Origin: Mesorhizobium sp. B1-1-8
GTDB taxonomy: Bacteria > Pseudomonadota > Alphaproteobacteria > Rhizobiales > Rhizobiaceae
Length of the DNA stretch: 64,000 nucleotides
Assembly (NCBI RefSeq): GCF_006442795.2
Contig: NZ_CP083956.1
Coordinates: 1,651,501 to 1,715,500, forward strand
Reading direction: 5' to 3'
Positions 16,555-26,063 of the stretch are shown piece by piece (positions within the stretch are counted from its first letter, which is position 1; every line of letters starts with the position of its first letter). Below the pieces are notes generated by a model. The model worked only from the letters and a program-made list of their open reading frames with translations. It was not told the DNA's origin and did not search any database. A program made the position numbers and the translations under genes.

Positions 16555-18648
16555 TTATGCGAGGCCGAGGGCGGTGACGATCATGTCGATCACCTTGATG
16601 CCGACGAAAGGCGCGATGATGCCGCCGAGGCCGTAGACGAGAAGATTGCGGCTGAGCAGGGCGCCGGCGCCGATGGCGCGGTATTTCACGCCCTTCAGCG
16701 ACAGCGGGATCAGCGCGATGATGATCAGCGCGTTGAAGATGATGGCCGACAGGATGGCGCTCTGCGGCGTCGCCAGATGCATGATGTTGAGCGCCTGCAG
16801 CGGGCCGGCGGACAGGCCGGGCACGACATAGAAGACGGCGAACATCGCCGGGATGATGGCGAAATATTTGGCGACATCGTTGGCGATCGAGAAGGTGGTC
16901 AGCGAACCGCGCGTCATCAAAAGCGCCTTGCCGATCTCGACGATCTCGATCAGCTTGGTCGGGTCGGAGTCCAGGTCGACCATGTTGCCGGCTTCGCGCG
17001 CGGCGACCGTGCCGGTGTTCATGGCGACGCCGACATCGGCCTGGGCGAGGGCCGGCGCATCATTGGTGCCGTCGCCGCACATGGCGACCAGCTTGCCCTT
17101 GGCCTGCTCCTCGCGGATCAGCGACAGCTTGTTCTCGGGCGTCGCCTGGGCGAGGAAGTCGTCGACGCCGGCTTCCGCCGCGATTGCCGCCGCCGTCAGC
17201 GGATTGTCGCCGGTGATCATCACGGTGCGGATGCCCATCTTGCGCAGCTCGGCGAAACGTTCGGCGATACCACCCTTGACGATGTCCTTGAGGTACACGA
17301 CGCCAAGCAGGCGGCCGTCGCGCTCGACCGCCAGCGGCGTGCCGCCGGCTTTGCCGATCTCGTCGGCGATGGCCCGCAGGTCACGGATCGTCTCGCTGCT
17401 GGGCCGCGTGCCGTGGGCGGCGACGGTCGCCTGGTTGACATGAGCGAGCACCGCGTCGACCGCGCCCTTGCGCACGGATGAGCCGTCGATGTCGACGCCG
17501 CTCATGCGGGTTTGCGCGGTGAAGGGCACGAAATTGGCGTGCAAAGTCGCCATGTCGCGAGCGCGGATGGCGTATTTTTCCTTGGCCAGCACGACGATCG
17601 AACGGCCTTCCGGAGTTTCATCGGCCAGCGAGGCAAGCTGCGCGGCGTCGGCGAGCTCCTGCTCGGTGACGCCCTTGACCGGGCGGAACTCCGTCGCCTG
17701 GCGGTTGCCGAGCGTGATGGTGCCGGTTTTGTCGAGCAGCAGCGTGTCGACGTCGCCGGCGGCCTCGACGGCGCGGCCGGACATGGCCAGCACGTTGAAG
17801 CGCACCAGGCGGTCCATGCCAGCGATGCCGATGGCCGAGAGCAGCGCGCCGATCGTGGTCGGGATCAGCGTCACGAACAAAGCGACGAGGATCGTCACCG
17901 GGATGTAGCCGCCCGAATAGGCGGCGAAGCTCGGGATGGTCGCGGTCGCCAGCACGAAGATCAGCGTCATGCCGACCAGCAGGATGTTGAGCGCGATCTC
18001 GTTCGGCGTCTTCTGGCGCTCGGCGCCCTCGACCAGCGAAATCATGCGGTCGAGGAAGGTGTGGCCGGAGGCGGCGGAAATGCGCACGCGGATCCAGTCG
18101 GACAGCACCTGGGTGCCGCCGGTGACGGCAGAACGGTCGCCACCGGATTCGCGGATGACGGGGGCGGATTCGCCGGTGATCGCCGCTTCGTTCACGGAAG
18201 CCACGCCTTCGATCACTTCGCCGTCGGACGGGATGATGTCGCCGGCTTCGACCAGCACGACGTCGCCGACTTTCAGGCTGGTGCCGGGCACCAGCTTGAA
18301 CTTGGTCCGGCCCTCGCCGTTGAGCAGCTTGGCCTGGGTCTCGGTGCGCGCCTTGCGCAGCGAATCGGCCTGCGCCTTGCCGCGGCCTTCGGCCACCGCT
18401 TCGGCGAAATTGGCGAACAGCACGGTGAACCACAGCCAGATGATGATCTGCAGGGTGAAGCCGAGATCGCCGCCGCCGGCGATCAGGTCGCGGAGGAAAA
18501 GAACGGTGGTGAGCAGCGAGACGACGGCGACGACGAACATCACCGGATTGCGGATCAACGTGCGCGGATCAAGCTTGCGGAAGGCGCCACCAACGGCAGG
18601 CGCCAGGATGCGGGCATCCAGAATGCTCGCGGATTTGGACTGGCTCAT
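16555..18648 (-). CDS. kdpB: KdpB, K+-transporting ATPase catalytic subunit
   Basis: The 697-residue P-type ATPase has the phosphorylation motif [14 protein letters not shown], the TGES equivalent [13 protein letters not shown], the hinge [20 protein letters not shown], and the family-specific N-terminus ending in [20 protein letters not shown]. It hydrolyses ATP to drive K+ uptake through KdpA. ATG 18648 follows GGAGCCACCAA and marks the conserved start MSQSKS; the much longer open frame to 19305 runs through kdpA in the wrong frame. Length is normal. Confidence 0.97.
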   Translation of the reverse strand: MSQSKSASILDARILAPAVGGAFRKLDPRTLIRNPVMFVVAVVSLLTTVLFLRDLIAGGGDLGFTLQIIIWLWFTVLFANFAEAVAEGRGKAQADSLRKARTETQAKLLNGEGRTKFKLVPGTSLKVGDVVLVEAGDIIPSDGEVIEGVASVNEAAITGESAPVIRESGGDRSAVTGGTQVLSDWIRVRISAASGHTFLDRMISLVEGAERQKTPNEIALNILLVGMTLIFVLATATIPSFAAYSGGYIPVTILVALFVTLIPTTIGALLSAIGIAGMDRLVRFNVLAMSGRAVEAAGDVDTLLLDKTGTITLGNRQATEFRPVKGVTEQELADAAQLASLADETPEGRSIVVLAKEKYAIRARDMATLHANFVPFTAQTRMSGVDIDGSSVRKGAVDAVLAHVNQATVAAHGTRPSSETIRDLRAIADEIGKAGGTPLAVERDGRLLGVVYLKDIVKGGIAERFAELRKMGIRTVMITGDNPLTAAAIAAEAGVDDFLAQATPENKLSLIREEQAKGKLVAMCGDGTNDAPALAQADVGVAMNTGTVAAREAGNMVDLDSDPTKLIEIVEIGKALLMTRGSLTTFSIANDVAKYFAIIPAMFAVFYVVPGLSAGPLQALNIMHLATPQSAILSAIIFNALIIIALIPLSLKGVKYRAIGAGALLSRNLLVYGLGGIIAPFVGIKVIDMIVTALGLA

Positions 18649-18874
18649 TTGGTGGCTCCGGTATCGGTGATGTTGGACGGCGCCGGGTGCTCGGTCTTCG
18701 GAAACAGGCGGGAAGGCCGGTGGCCAGCAGCCAGAGCACGAGCAGCACGGCTGCCATGCCGAGGAAGGTTGACAGGGTCGGGAAGGGACGAGGCTTCTCG
18801 TCCCTTCCGTCATCAGGTCTTCCGTCACCGGATTGGTGACGATCGCCTCGACGTATGTTGTTGAACCAGGGCAT
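18569..18874 (-). pseudogene. Small membrane ORF between kdpA and kdpB, possibly frameshifted
   Basis: An ORF of 101 codons starts one base after the kdpA stop and encodes one membrane helix ([20 protein letters not shown]), then runs 80 bases into kdpB. Coding character changes frame inside the interval. Before the helix, the kdpB frame reads [20 protein letters not shown]. After it, the third frame reads [20 protein letters not shown] and stops with TGA overlapping the kdpB ATG, as a coupled gene would. This suggests a one-helix operon protein damaged by two indels, or sequencing errors. The intact ORF may equally be spurious. Confidence 0.4.
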
Positions 18875-18875
18875 C

Positions 18876-20579
18876 TCAGAACGTCTGTCCATGGATCATC
18901 GCCAGGTGCTCGACGATCGGCCCGACGGCAAGCGCCGGGAAGAAGGTGAGACCGCCGACGATGACGATGACGCCGACCAGCAAGCCGACGAACAGCGTGC
19001 CGTCGGTAGGGAAGGTGCCGGTGGAAGCGGGCACCCTCTTCTTGGCGGTCAGCGAGCCGGCAATGGCGAGCGCCGGGATGATGACGAAGAAGCGGCCCAT
19101 GAGCATGCCGATGCCCAGCGTGATGTTGTACCAGGGCGTGCTGCCGGTGAGGCCGCCGAAGGCCGAGCCGTTGTTCGCGGCCGCCGAGGTATAGGCATAG
19201 AGCACCTCGGAGAAGCCGTGCGGGCCGCCATTGGCCATCGAGGCCACGGCGCTCGGCAGCACCACGGCGATCGCCGTGAAGACCAGCATGGCGAGCGGCA
19301 GGCACAGGATTGCCAACATCGCCATCTTGATCTCCTTGGCTTCGATCTTCTTGCCGAGATATTCCGGCGTGCGGCCGACCATCAGGCCGGCGACGAAGAC
19401 GGCGACGACGATGAACATCAGGATGCCGTAGAAGCCGGCGCCGACACCGCCGACGATGACCTCGCCGAGCTGCATATTGATGAGCGGGATCATGCCGCCA
19501 AGCGCGGTGAAACTATCATGCATGGCATTGACCGCGCCGCAGGAGGCCGCCGTGGTGATGACTGCGAACAGCGCCGACAAGGCAATGCCGAAGCGCGTCT
19601 CCTTGCCTTCCATGTTTCCGCCGTCGATGCCCAGCGCATGGACCAGCGGGTTGCCGGCAGCCTCGGCCCAGTAGCAGACGGCGACGCTGGCGACGAACAG
19701 CACGCCCATCGCGGCGAGGATCGCCCAGCCCTGGCACTCACTGCCGACCATGCGGCCGAAGACATTGGTGAGAGCTGCACCAAGCGCGAAGATCGTCACC
19801 ATCTGGATCAGGTTCGAGATCGCGTCCGGATTCTCGAAAGGATGCGCAGCGTTGGCGTTGAAGAAGCCGCCGCCATTGGTGCCGAGCATCTTGATGGCGA
19901 CCTGCGAGGCGACAGGGCCAAGCGCGATCGTCTGCCTGGTGCCTTCCAGCGTGGTGGCGTCGACATACGGCCCAAGCGTCTGCGGCATGCCCAGCCAGAC
20001 ATAGGCGAGCGTCAGCACGATGCAGAAGGGCAGGAGCATGTAGAGCGTGCAGCGGGTCATATCGACCCAGAAATTGCCGATCGATTTGGCGGAAGCGCGG
20101 GCGAAGCCGCGGATGAGCGCGATGGCGATAGCGATGCCGGTGGCGGCCGAGACGAAGTTCTGCACGGTGAGGCCGGCCATCTGCACGAGATAGGACATCG
20201 TGCTCTCGCCGCCGTAGTTCTGCCAGTTGGTGTTGGTGACGAAGCTGGCGGCGGTGTTGAAGGCGAGCCCTGGCTCGACCGTTGTCATACCGGCCGGATT
20301 GTAGGGCAGGCTGCCCTGCAGTCGCTGCATGAAATACAGCACCAGGAAACTGCCAAGGCTGAAAAACATGATGCCGGCCGCGTAGGTGGTCCAGTGCTGC
20401 TCTTCGCTCTCACTGGTTCCCGAAACGCGATAAAGACGCCGTTCGACGGGTCGAAGAACGGGCGACAGGAATGTGCGATCGCCGTTGAAGACACGATGCA
20501 TATAGCCGCCGAGCGGCTTCACGAGCAAAACGACGATCCCGCAATAGACGAGGATCTGTATCCATCCGTTGATTGTCAT
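18876..20579 (-). CDS. kdpA: KdpA, K+-transporting ATPase channel-like subunit
   Basis: The 567-residue protein has ten or more hydrophobic segments and conserved selectivity-filter-like loops ([40 protein letters not shown] and [13 protein letters not shown]). It is the potassium-binding subunit of the KdpFABC pump in the inner membrane. ATG 20579 lies 28 bases after the kdpF stop. No truncation or missing motif is seen. Confidence 0.97.
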   Translation of the reverse strand: MTINGWIQILVYCGIVVLLVKPLGGYMHRVFNGDRTFLSPVLRPVERRLYRVSGTSESEEQHWTTYAAGIMFFSLGSFLVLYFMQRLQGSLPYNPAGMTTVEPGLAFNTAASFVTNTNWQNYGGESTMSYLVQMAGLTVQNFVSAATGIAIAIALIRGFARASAKSIGNFWVDMTRCTLYMLLPFCIVLTLAYVWLGMPQTLGPYVDATTLEGTRQTIALGPVASQVAIKMLGTNGGGFFNANAAHPFENPDAISNLIQMVTIFALGAALTNVFGRMVGSECQGWAILAAMGVLFVASVAVCYWAEAAGNPLVHALGIDGGNMEGKETRFGIALSALFAVITTAASCGAVNAMHDSFTALGGMIPLINMQLGEVIVGGVGAGFYGILMFIVVAVFVAGLMVGRTPEYLGKKIEAKEIKMAMLAILCLPLAMLVFTAIAVVLPSAVASMANGGPHGFSEVLYAYTSAAANNGSAFGGLTGSTPWYNITLGIGMLMGRFFVIIPALAIAGSLTAKKRVPASTGTFPTDGTLFVGLLVGVIVIVGGLTFFPALAVGPIVEHLAMIHGQTF

Positions 20580-20607
20580 GGCTTTGCGTGCCTTGCGCCA
20601 GTTGCGG

Positions 20608-20697
20608 TCAGAAGCGTTCTGGGCGAACGAGGGCGTATGTCAGGTAGACGAGCAGGAACAAGGTCACGCCGCCGCCGAGGATATATTCAAAAAGCAT
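20608..20697 (-). CDS. kdpF: KdpF small membrane subunit
   Basis: This 29-residue ORF begins [20 protein letters not shown] and ends LVRPERF, the standard KdpF pattern: one membrane helix with a Y-x-x-L-V-x-P-E-x-F tail. KdpF stabilises the Kdp complex. It sits directly upstream of kdpA and is short enough to be missed by automatic callers. A GAGGGCC-like Shine-Dalgarno precedes the ATG. Confidence 0.93.
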   Translation of the reverse strand: MLFEYILGGGVTLFLLVYLTYALVRPERF

Positions 20698-20712
20698 GGT
20701 TCGGCCCTCCCG

Positions 20713-20793
20713 CTAGATTCTGTCGCAAACTTTGATGTAGGCGAAGGAGAGTGCAAAAAACAAAACACCGATCCCGATTACAACAATGTCCAT
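20713..20793 (-). CDS. 26-residue membrane peptide upstream of kdpF
   Basis: An ATG at 20793, preceded by AAGGAAAGCACA, opens a 26-residue ORF that starts MDIVVIGIGVLFFALSFAYI and ends KVCDRI. It is one hydrophobic helix with a short polar tail containing Cys and Asp. Similar peptides with an F-A-L-S-x-x-Y-x-x-x-C-D/E-R end are often seen before kdpF. The stop is 15 bases before the kdpF start. A role in the Kdp complex is inference. Confidence 0.7.
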   Translation of the reverse strand: MDIVVIGIGVLFFALSFAYIKVCDRI

Positions 20794-21118
20794 TGTGCTT
20801 TCCTTGCCTCGGCATGTGCTTGATTACCGCTGCCGCCCGGCCATAATTCCATGATGGCCACCGCCAGACCTTGTTCGATCACGGCGGCCGGAGCTGTTTT
20901 GCTCGTGGCGAATATGGACCCGATGGCCATAAAAGTTCGAGACGGGGCCGGGCGGAAAGAAATAAAATTCCTATAAAGATTTCCGGCAGCTAGAGCGATC
21001 GTGCGCCGGCAATCGATCGAGTTCAGCGGTTCGACGCGGCGCCCGAACGATCTCCGAATGCCTCTTGCGGCGACGCCGCGTTTCGAAACAATGGAAGAAG
21101 AAGACAAGGGAAGAACGG
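20794..21118. other. Divergent control region of kdp and the flavin monooxygenase
   Basis: This 325-base gap between divergent genes has no convincing ORF. On the minus strand (20961-20978) it has CTTTATAGGAATTTTATT, an AT-rich tract resembling the T-rich KdpE sites described for kdp promoters. It is the best candidate for KdpE binding, about 170 bases from the 26-residue ORF. No other clear signal was seen. Confidence 0.35.
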
Positions 21119-22912
21119 ATGCTCGACATGGCACCATCGAAACAGGCGGCGGCATGGCTTGCCTCGCTAGCGCAGGCGCTTGAGAGGGACGACGTCGAGG
21201 CGGCGGCGAACCTGTTCGTCGAGGATTGCTACTGGCGCGACCTGCTGACCTTCACCTGGAACATCAGGACCATGGAAGGCCGGGACGCCATCGCCGACAT
21301 GCTGAAAGCGACGCTGTCGGTCGCGAAGCCTTCACACTGGAGGCTTTCCGGGGAGGCGACCTCCGACGAACGCACAATCGAGGCGTGGTTCACGTTCGAG
21401 ACAGCGGTGGCGCGGGGCGAGGGGGTTGTGCGGCTCAGGGACGGCCGCTGCCGCACGCTGTTCACGGCGATGAGCGAGCTCAAGGGGTTCGAGGAGCAAA
21501 AAGGCCCGGCGCGGCCACTCGGCATTCGTCATAAGGCCGATCCCGAGCGCGAGACCTGGGCGGAGGCAAGAGCGCGCGAGGCGCGCGACCTTGGCGTGCA
21601 CCAGCAGCCTTACTGCCTGGTGATCGGCGGGGGGCAGGGCGGCATCATGCTGGGCGCGCGGTTGCGCCAGCTCGGCGTTCCGGCGCTCATCGTCGAGAAG
21701 AATGCGCGCGCCGGCGATTCCTGGCGCAACCGCTACCGCTCGCTCGTGCTGCACGATCCGGTCTGGTACGACCATCTGCCCTATATTCCGTTCCCGGAAA
21801 ACTGGCCGGTATTCACGCCCAAGGACAAGATGGGCGACTGGCTGGAAATGTATGCCCGCGTGATGGAGCTCAACTACTGGGTCGCCACCAAATGCATCAG
21901 CGCCGTCTATGACGAGGCCGAACAGGTATGGACGGTCGTCGTCGACCGCGTCGGCCAGCGCATCGCGCTGAAGCCGAAACACATCGTCTTCGCCACCGGC
22001 GCCTACGGCCCGCCGCGCCAGATCGATCTGCCGGGCGCCGAGACCTTCAAGGGCGAGCTGCTGCATTCCAGCCAGTATTCCAGCGGCGACAAATTCCGCG
22101 GCAAGCTGGTCGCCGTGATCGGCGCCGCAAGCTCAGGCCATGACGTCAGCGTCGATCTCTGGGAGGGCGGCGCCAAGGTCACCATGATCCAGCGTTCGCC
22201 GACGACGGTGGTGAGGTCGGACACGCTGATGGAGGTCGGCTTCGAGATCTTTTCCGAGAAGGCGCTGGCGCGCGGCATCACCACCGACAAGGCGGACATG
22301 ATCGTCGCCTCGACGCCGTTCGCGCTGGTGCCCAAGGGCCAGCGGGCGCTCTACGACATCATCCGCGAGCGCGATGCGGAGTTCTACAAGCAACTCAGCG
22401 ACAGCGGCTTCGCCATCGATTTCGGCGAGGACGAGACCGGGCTTTTGATGAAGGCCTACCGCACCGGCTCCGGCTATTACATCGATGTCGGCGCCTGCGA
22501 ATTGATCCTGAGCGGCGAGATCGCGGTGAAGAGCGGCGTCGGCATCAAGTCGCTGACGCCAACCGGCATCCTGTTCGAGGACGGCAGCGAGCTCGCGGTC
22601 GATGCGATCATTTCCTGCACCGGCTATCAGTCGATGAACGAGACAGTGGCGGCGATCGTCTCGCGCGAGGTCGCCGACAAGGTCGGCCCGTGCTGGGGCC
22701 TGGGCTCGGGCGTCAAGGGCGACCCGGGCCCTTGGCAGGGCGAATTGCGCAACATGTGGAAGCCGACGGCGCAGGACGCGCTGTGGTTCCACGGCGGCAA
22801 TCTGGCGCTGTCGCGCTTCTATTCGAAGTTCGTGGCGCTGCAGCTCAAGGCGCGGCTGGAGGGCATTGCGACGCCGGTTTATGGGGAGCCGAGTAATTCG
22901 CGGCGGCGCTGA
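21119..22912 (+). CDS. SnoaL/NTF2-like domain fused to flavin-dependent monooxygenase
   Basis: The 597-residue protein has an NTF2/SnoaL-like domain (about 1-130) and a flavoprotein monooxygenase domain. The FAD motif is YCLVIGGGQGGIMLGARLRQ, the NADP motif VAVIGAASSGHDVSVDLW, and the linker FATGAYGPPRQIDLPG is the FMO/BVMO-type FATGxxxxP segment. It probably oxygenates an organic substrate; none can be named. ATG 21119 follows AAGGGAAG; the open frame begins at 21065, and ATG 21128 is also possible. It is divergent from kdp and followed by a repeat element. Confidence 0.85.
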   Translation: MLDMAPSKQAAAWLASLAQALERDDVEAAANLFVEDCYWRDLLTFTWNIRTMEGRDAIADMLKATLSVAKPSHWRLSGEATSDERTIEAWFTFETAVARGEGVVRLRDGRCRTLFTAMSELKGFEEQKGPARPLGIRHKADPERETWAEARAREARDLGVHQQPYCLVIGGGQGGIMLGARLRQLGVPALIVEKNARAGDSWRNRYRSLVLHDPVWYDHLPYIPFPENWPVFTPKDKMGDWLEMYARVMELNYWVATKCISAVYDEAEQVWTVVVDRVGQRIALKPKHIVFATGAYGPPRQIDLPGAETFKGELLHSSQYSSGDKFRGKLVAVIGAASSGHDVSVDLWEGGAKVTMIQRSPTTVVRSDTLMEVGFEIFSEKALARGITTDKADMIVASTPFALVPKGQRALYDIIRERDAEFYKQLSDSGFAIDFGEDETGLLMKAYRTGSGYYIDVGACELILSGEIAVKSGVGIKSLTPTGILFEDGSELAVDAIISCTGYQSMNETVAAIVSREVADKVGPCWGLGSGVKGDPGPWQGELRNMWKPTAQDALWFHGGNLALSRFYSKFVALQLKARLEGIATPVYGEPSNSRRR

Positions 22913-23063
22913 TCTCCCCCCTTGAGGGGGAAGATGTCGCCGAAGGCGACAGAGGGGGTCGCCGCGCGTGGAGCGCCAGCCTTCAACTGCCGTAAGGAGG
23001 TCGCATCCCGTCGAACCGACCCCCTCTGGCCTGCCGGCCATCTCCCCCTCAAGGGGGGAGATC
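22911..23063. repeat. MITE-like element with inverted CTCCCCCTTGAGGGGG ends
   Basis: The interval is bounded by GATCTCCCCCCTTGAGGG(GG) at 22911 and its near-complement ending at 23063, each arm about 25 bases. The interior has GTCGCCGAAGGCGACAGAGG and a matching CCCCCTCTGGC segment. It overlaps the stops of both flanking convergent genes. Such elements are widespread between rhizobial genes. Confidence 0.75.
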
Positions 23064-24288
23064 ACTCACGCCCGAAATGCCTGGCCGCGACATCGACATG
23101 GGTATGATGTGCATGCGCCTCGAAGCGCTCGGTCTCGTTGTGGTCGAGCGCTTCGTTCGGCCACCACTTTCCGCCAAGGACGATGCCGTCCGAGGTCAGC
23201 CGCCGATCCGCAACCAGTGAAGCGCCCACCGCATCGACGAAGGTGAAGCGGCCGGGCTTCAGCCTGAGCACCGCGACATCCCCGGTGCCGCCGACCTTCA
23301 GCGCGCCGAGCTCGGGCCGGGCAATCGCCTGCGCGGGGTTAACCGTCGCCGCGCGCAGCACCTCGATCAGCGGCATGCCGAGCGCCAACAGCTTCGACAT
23401 GCAGACGAGGATATCGAAGGCGGGGCCGTCGATGCAGTAGAGATGCACGTCGCTCGAGATGACATCCGGCGCCAACCCCTCGGCAAGCATGGCTTTCGCG
23501 ACCTCGAAATCGAAAGAGCCCATGCCGTGGCCGATGTCGAAGACGACGCCGCGCTCGCGCGCCAGCCGCATGTCCGGCCGCACCGCGCCCGAAGCGAAGA
23601 CCGGCGCGTTGGGAAACGGGCGGAAGCAGTGGGTGAGTATGTCGCCGCGGCGCAGGCGCGGCAGCACTTCCGAACGGCCGGGCGGCGGCTCGTCGATATG
23701 GGTCATCAGCGGCAGGCCGGCCTTGTCGGCGGCCTCCAGCGCCAGGTCGACCGGCGCGATGCCGCTGCTGCCGCCGGCATGCCGGCCGGCCCGCACCTTG
23801 ACGCCGACGACGACATCGGCGTGCTCGCGCACCGCCGCCACGGTCTCGCGCGGCTCGCAGAGCCTGAGGTCGCTGCATTCGCCGACGGACACGGTTTTCG
23901 AAAAACCGAATATGCCGGCGAAGGAAATGTTGACATAGGCGAGGATGCGGACCTTCGAGCGCTCGATGACATGGCGGCGAAAGCCGAGGAAATTACCGGC
24001 GCCGGCGCTGCCGGCGTCGACGAAGGTGGTGGTGCCGCTCTTGGCGGCGAGCCGGTCGGCATCGACGCCGAGCGAGGTGCCGCCCCAATAGACGTGGCTG
24101 TGCAGGTCGATCAGGCCGGGCGTGACGATGCAGTCCCTGGCATCGACGACCTGCGTGGCGTGTTCGGCATCGATAGCCGCTTCGATCGCGGCGATGCGGC
24201 CGTCGGCAATGCCGATGTCACGCTGCGCATCGAGCCCGGAGGCGGTATCGATGAGGCGGCCGCCCTTGATCAGCAGATCGAATTGCAT
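23062..24288 (-). CDS. Amidohydrolase/deacetylase family metallohydrolase
   Basis: The 408-residue enzyme starts with the amidohydrolase beta strand FDLLIKGGRLIDTASGLDAQ and the metal-binding PGLIDLHSHVYWGG. Further ligands are plausible in GVKVRAG (carboxylated Lys), MTHIDEPPP, LTHCFRPFP and ISSDVHLYCIDGP. This matches the deacetylase-like subgroup (dihydroorotase/adenine-deaminase relatives). The substrate is probably an N-acyl or cyclic amide. ATG 24288 has AAGGAAGGAGG upstream, excluding the longer frame to 24324. A RidA gene lies upstream on the same strand, separated by a composite repeat. Confidence 0.85.
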   Translation of the reverse strand: MQFDLLIKGGRLIDTASGLDAQRDIGIADGRIAAIEAAIDAEHATQVVDARDCIVTPGLIDLHSHVYWGGTSLGVDADRLAAKSGTTTFVDAGSAGAGNFLGFRRHVIERSKVRILAYVNISFAGIFGFSKTVSVGECSDLRLCEPRETVAAVREHADVVVGVKVRAGRHAGGSSGIAPVDLALEAADKAGLPLMTHIDEPPPGRSEVLPRLRRGDILTHCFRPFPNAPVFASGAVRPDMRLARERGVVFDIGHGMGSFDFEVAKAMLAEGLAPDVISSDVHLYCIDGPAFDILVCMSKLLALGMPLIEVLRAATVNPAQAIARPELGALKVGGTGDVAVLRLKPGRFTFVDAVGASLVADRRLTSDGIVLGGKWWPNEALDHNETERFEAHAHHTHVDVAARHFGRE

Positions 24289-24307
24289 CGGCGCCTCCTT
24301 CCTTGCC

Positions 24308-24469
24308 TGTTTGTTTTCACGCAATTCCGGACGGAAAACCGCTGAGCGATTTTCCTGGAATTGCTCCTAAGCGTGTCGCGTGAAAAAGGATTCACGCGAC
24401 ATGCTTTAGGTCTTTGATTTGAAGCATGTCTTTGTCCCGAAACCGCTGCACACTTTCGGGAGACATGCT
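24308..24469. repeat. Composite of three palindromic repeats
   Basis: Three units stand in a row between ridA and the amidohydrolase. These are the ACGCAATTCCGGACGGAAAACC element (24315-24368), a hairpin AAGCGTGTCGCGTGAA/TTCACGCGACATGCTT (24370-24406), and AGCATGTCT...CCCGAAA/TTTCGGG...AGACATGCT (24423-24469). Parts of the last two recur at 59260-59352. Confidence 0.8.
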
Positions 24470-24477
24470 CCTGGCGA

Positions 24478-24843
24478 TCAGACCGGCCGGTAGGCGACGG
24501 CCTCGATCTCGATCTTGATGTCGATCATCAGGCGCGACTCGACGGTGGTGCGCGCCGGCGGCTCCTTCGGAAAGTGCCTGGCATAGACCGTATTGAAGGT
24601 GCTGAAATCGCGCGCGTCTTCCAGCCAGACCGTAGTCTTGACGACATCGTCCAAACCGCAGCCTGCAAGCGCGAGTGCGGCCTTGACGTTCTGCAGCACC
24701 TGTTCGGCCTGCTCGGCAATGCCGCCCTTGACCACCAGCCCATCGCTGCCCACCGGCACCTGGCCGGAGATGTAGACGAAATCGCCGGCGCGGACGGCTG
24801 GCGAGAGCGGGACATGCGATGTTCCGAAACATTGCTTTGGCAA
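24478..24843 (-). CDS. RidA family protein
   Basis: This 121-residue protein matches RidA/YjgF, which hydrolyses reactive enamine/imine intermediates. Motifs are AGDFVYISGQVPVGSDG, VLQNVKAALALAGCGLDDVV, YARHFPKEPPARTTVES (with the conserved Arg) and a C-terminal IKIEIEAVAY. The start is a TTG at 24843 preceded by AAGGAGG with six-base spacing; the ATG frame from 24948 adds an unlikely N-terminus. The amidohydrolase gene follows downstream, suggesting a joint catabolic step that releases an imine; this is inference. Confidence 0.88.
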   Translation of the reverse strand: MPKQCFGTSHVPLSPAVRAGDFVYISGQVPVGSDGLVVKGGIAEQAEQVLQNVKAALALAGCGLDDVVKTTVWLEDARDFSTFNTVYARHFPKEPPARTTVESRLMIDIKIEIEAVAYRPV

Positions 24844-25008
24844 GAGAGCCTCCTTGCATTTTGATGGGTTGTCTTTGCAGCCGTCCAGGCTTGTCGCCGT
24901 GATCCTCATGGAGGTCTTGTTGGAAAGCAACATTTTTTCGAAATCCATGTTGCTTTATTACAAATGCCTGAGCATCTTGCGGTCCCGTTCAAGAGAGGGA
25001 GATCGAGA

Positions 25009-25494
25009 ATGACCTTCGACAGGAATCCGTTTCCGGAAGGCGATGCCGATCGTCACGCGCTTTGGGAAATGCTGGTGCGGCGCGACATCGACGCCTTCAT
25101 TGGCCAGGACTGGGCGATGGTCGAGGACGATTTCATTGCCGAGAGTTTTTTCGGCATGCATGCGCATTTCCTCGACAATGCCGATGCCTGGCGGCTGCAA
25201 TTTCCGAGGCTGGAGGTCTATCGCGACGAATGGCTGCGCCAGGCCAGGGAGACGGCGGCAACGAAATTCGCCGAGCCGCTGCGCGAGGCGTTGTTCCGCG
25301 TTACCAATATGCGCGACATCGACGTCGACGGCGACCGCGCGGTGCTGCACAAGAAATTCGACGGTTCGGTCGCCAAGGCCGATGGCAGCGTCGACCGGCT
25401 CAAATGGCAGACGCTCTATTTCTGCCGCAAGGTCGGCGGCCGCTGGAAGATCGCAGGGTTCGTCGGCTATATGCCGCATCCGCTAGGCGGCTAG
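25009..25494 (+). CDS. NTF2/SnoaL-like hypothetical protein
   Basis: The 161-residue protein looks like an NTF2-fold protein: an N-terminal helix pair (DRHALWEMLVRRDIDAFIGQ), an aromatic central region (FFGMHAHFLDNADAWRLQFP) and C-terminal strands (LKWQTLYFCRKVGGRWKIAG). ATG 25009 follows GAGGGAGATCGAG; the frame from 24964 is longer but has no site. It is divergent from ridA over 165 bases and may belong to the same pathway. No catalytic residues can be named. Confidence 0.7.
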   Translation: MTFDRNPFPEGDADRHALWEMLVRRDIDAFIGQDWAMVEDDFIAESFFGMHAHFLDNADAWRLQFPRLEVYRDEWLRQARETAATKFAEPLREALFRVTNMRDIDVDGDRAVLHKKFDGSVAKADGSVDRLKWQTLYFCRKVGGRWKIAGFVGYMPHPLGG

Positions 25495-25566
25495 GCGGGG
25501 CTTATCGGACAGCCTGCGTTGGCAAAATCGCCCATTGTGGAGCTTAGCCGAAGCGCCAGTTGGCTC

Positions 25567-25776
25567 GTCATTCTAGGGCGAAGCAAGGAGCGAAGCGATG
25601 CGCGCAGACCCTAGAATCCATTCCGTGACGACTGTCGAAGAGCGGGATGGTTCCAGAATATCATCGCAACGGCGCAACCCCGAGTGAAGTTCTGAACCGC
25701 TGCGACGCTTCGAAGTCACGGAATGGATCCTCGGGTCTGCGCGCGTCGCTTCGCTCCTTGCTCCGCCCGTGGATGA
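25567..25776. repeat. Long imperfect palindrome (about 210 bp)
   Basis: The left arm (25567-25630) contains GGCGAAGCAAGGAGCGAAGC and CATTCCGTGAC; the right arm (25715-25776) contains GTCACGGAATGG and GCTTCGCTCCTTGCTCCGCC as complements. It occupies most of the 314-base gap between two convergent genes. It resembles MITE-like rhizobial intergenic elements. The rest of the gap holds nothing recognisable. Confidence 0.75.
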
Positions 25777-25808
25777 CGACGTTAGGGAGGCTTCAGCCGA
25801 CGAGCTCG

Positions 25809-26063
25809 CTAGGAGAGGCGCGGCAGCCGTTCATCCGGCGAGCGGTGGTCGAACACCACGCCCATGGTCTTACCAATTGCCGCCATGACGATCAATTCGA
25901 CCAGATGGTCGTCGCTGTCCTCGCAGGCCGGGTCGGAACGGCGGATCAGGTCGAGCATCGCGCGGGTCGAGACGGTGTCACCGGCGCGGAATTTCGAAAT
26001 GGCAGACGAAACAAGATCTTGAGCCGTCAGATCGATGACGGGCACTTCCGCAACAACGTTCAT
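25809..26063 (-). CDS. Unrecognised 84-residue protein
   Basis: ATG 26063 is preceded by AGGAGGAAGCCG, an ideal site. The 84-residue product is acidic and soluble, with helical segments (LTAQDLVSSAISKFRAGD and SDDHLVELIVMAAIGKTMG) and a charged tail. No family is recognised. It is divergent from the HerA-like ATPase gene with a 229-base gap between starts. The open frame reaching 26477 is only an extension into that gap. Confidence 0.65.
   Translation of the reverse strand: MNVVAEVPVIDLTAQDLVSSAISKFRAGDTVSTRAMLDLIRRSDPACEDSDDHLVELIVMAAIGKTMGVVFDHRSPDERLPRLS

Noticed and set aside
16555..19305. 916-codon frame as an extended KdpB
   Set aside because: The conserved KdpB N-terminus and ribosome site lie at 18648; the upstream part runs through kdpA in another frame.
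18855..20735. 626-codon plus-strand ORF opposite kdpA
   Set aside because: Antisense to a complete kdpA; His/Asp/Arg-rich translation with no domain.
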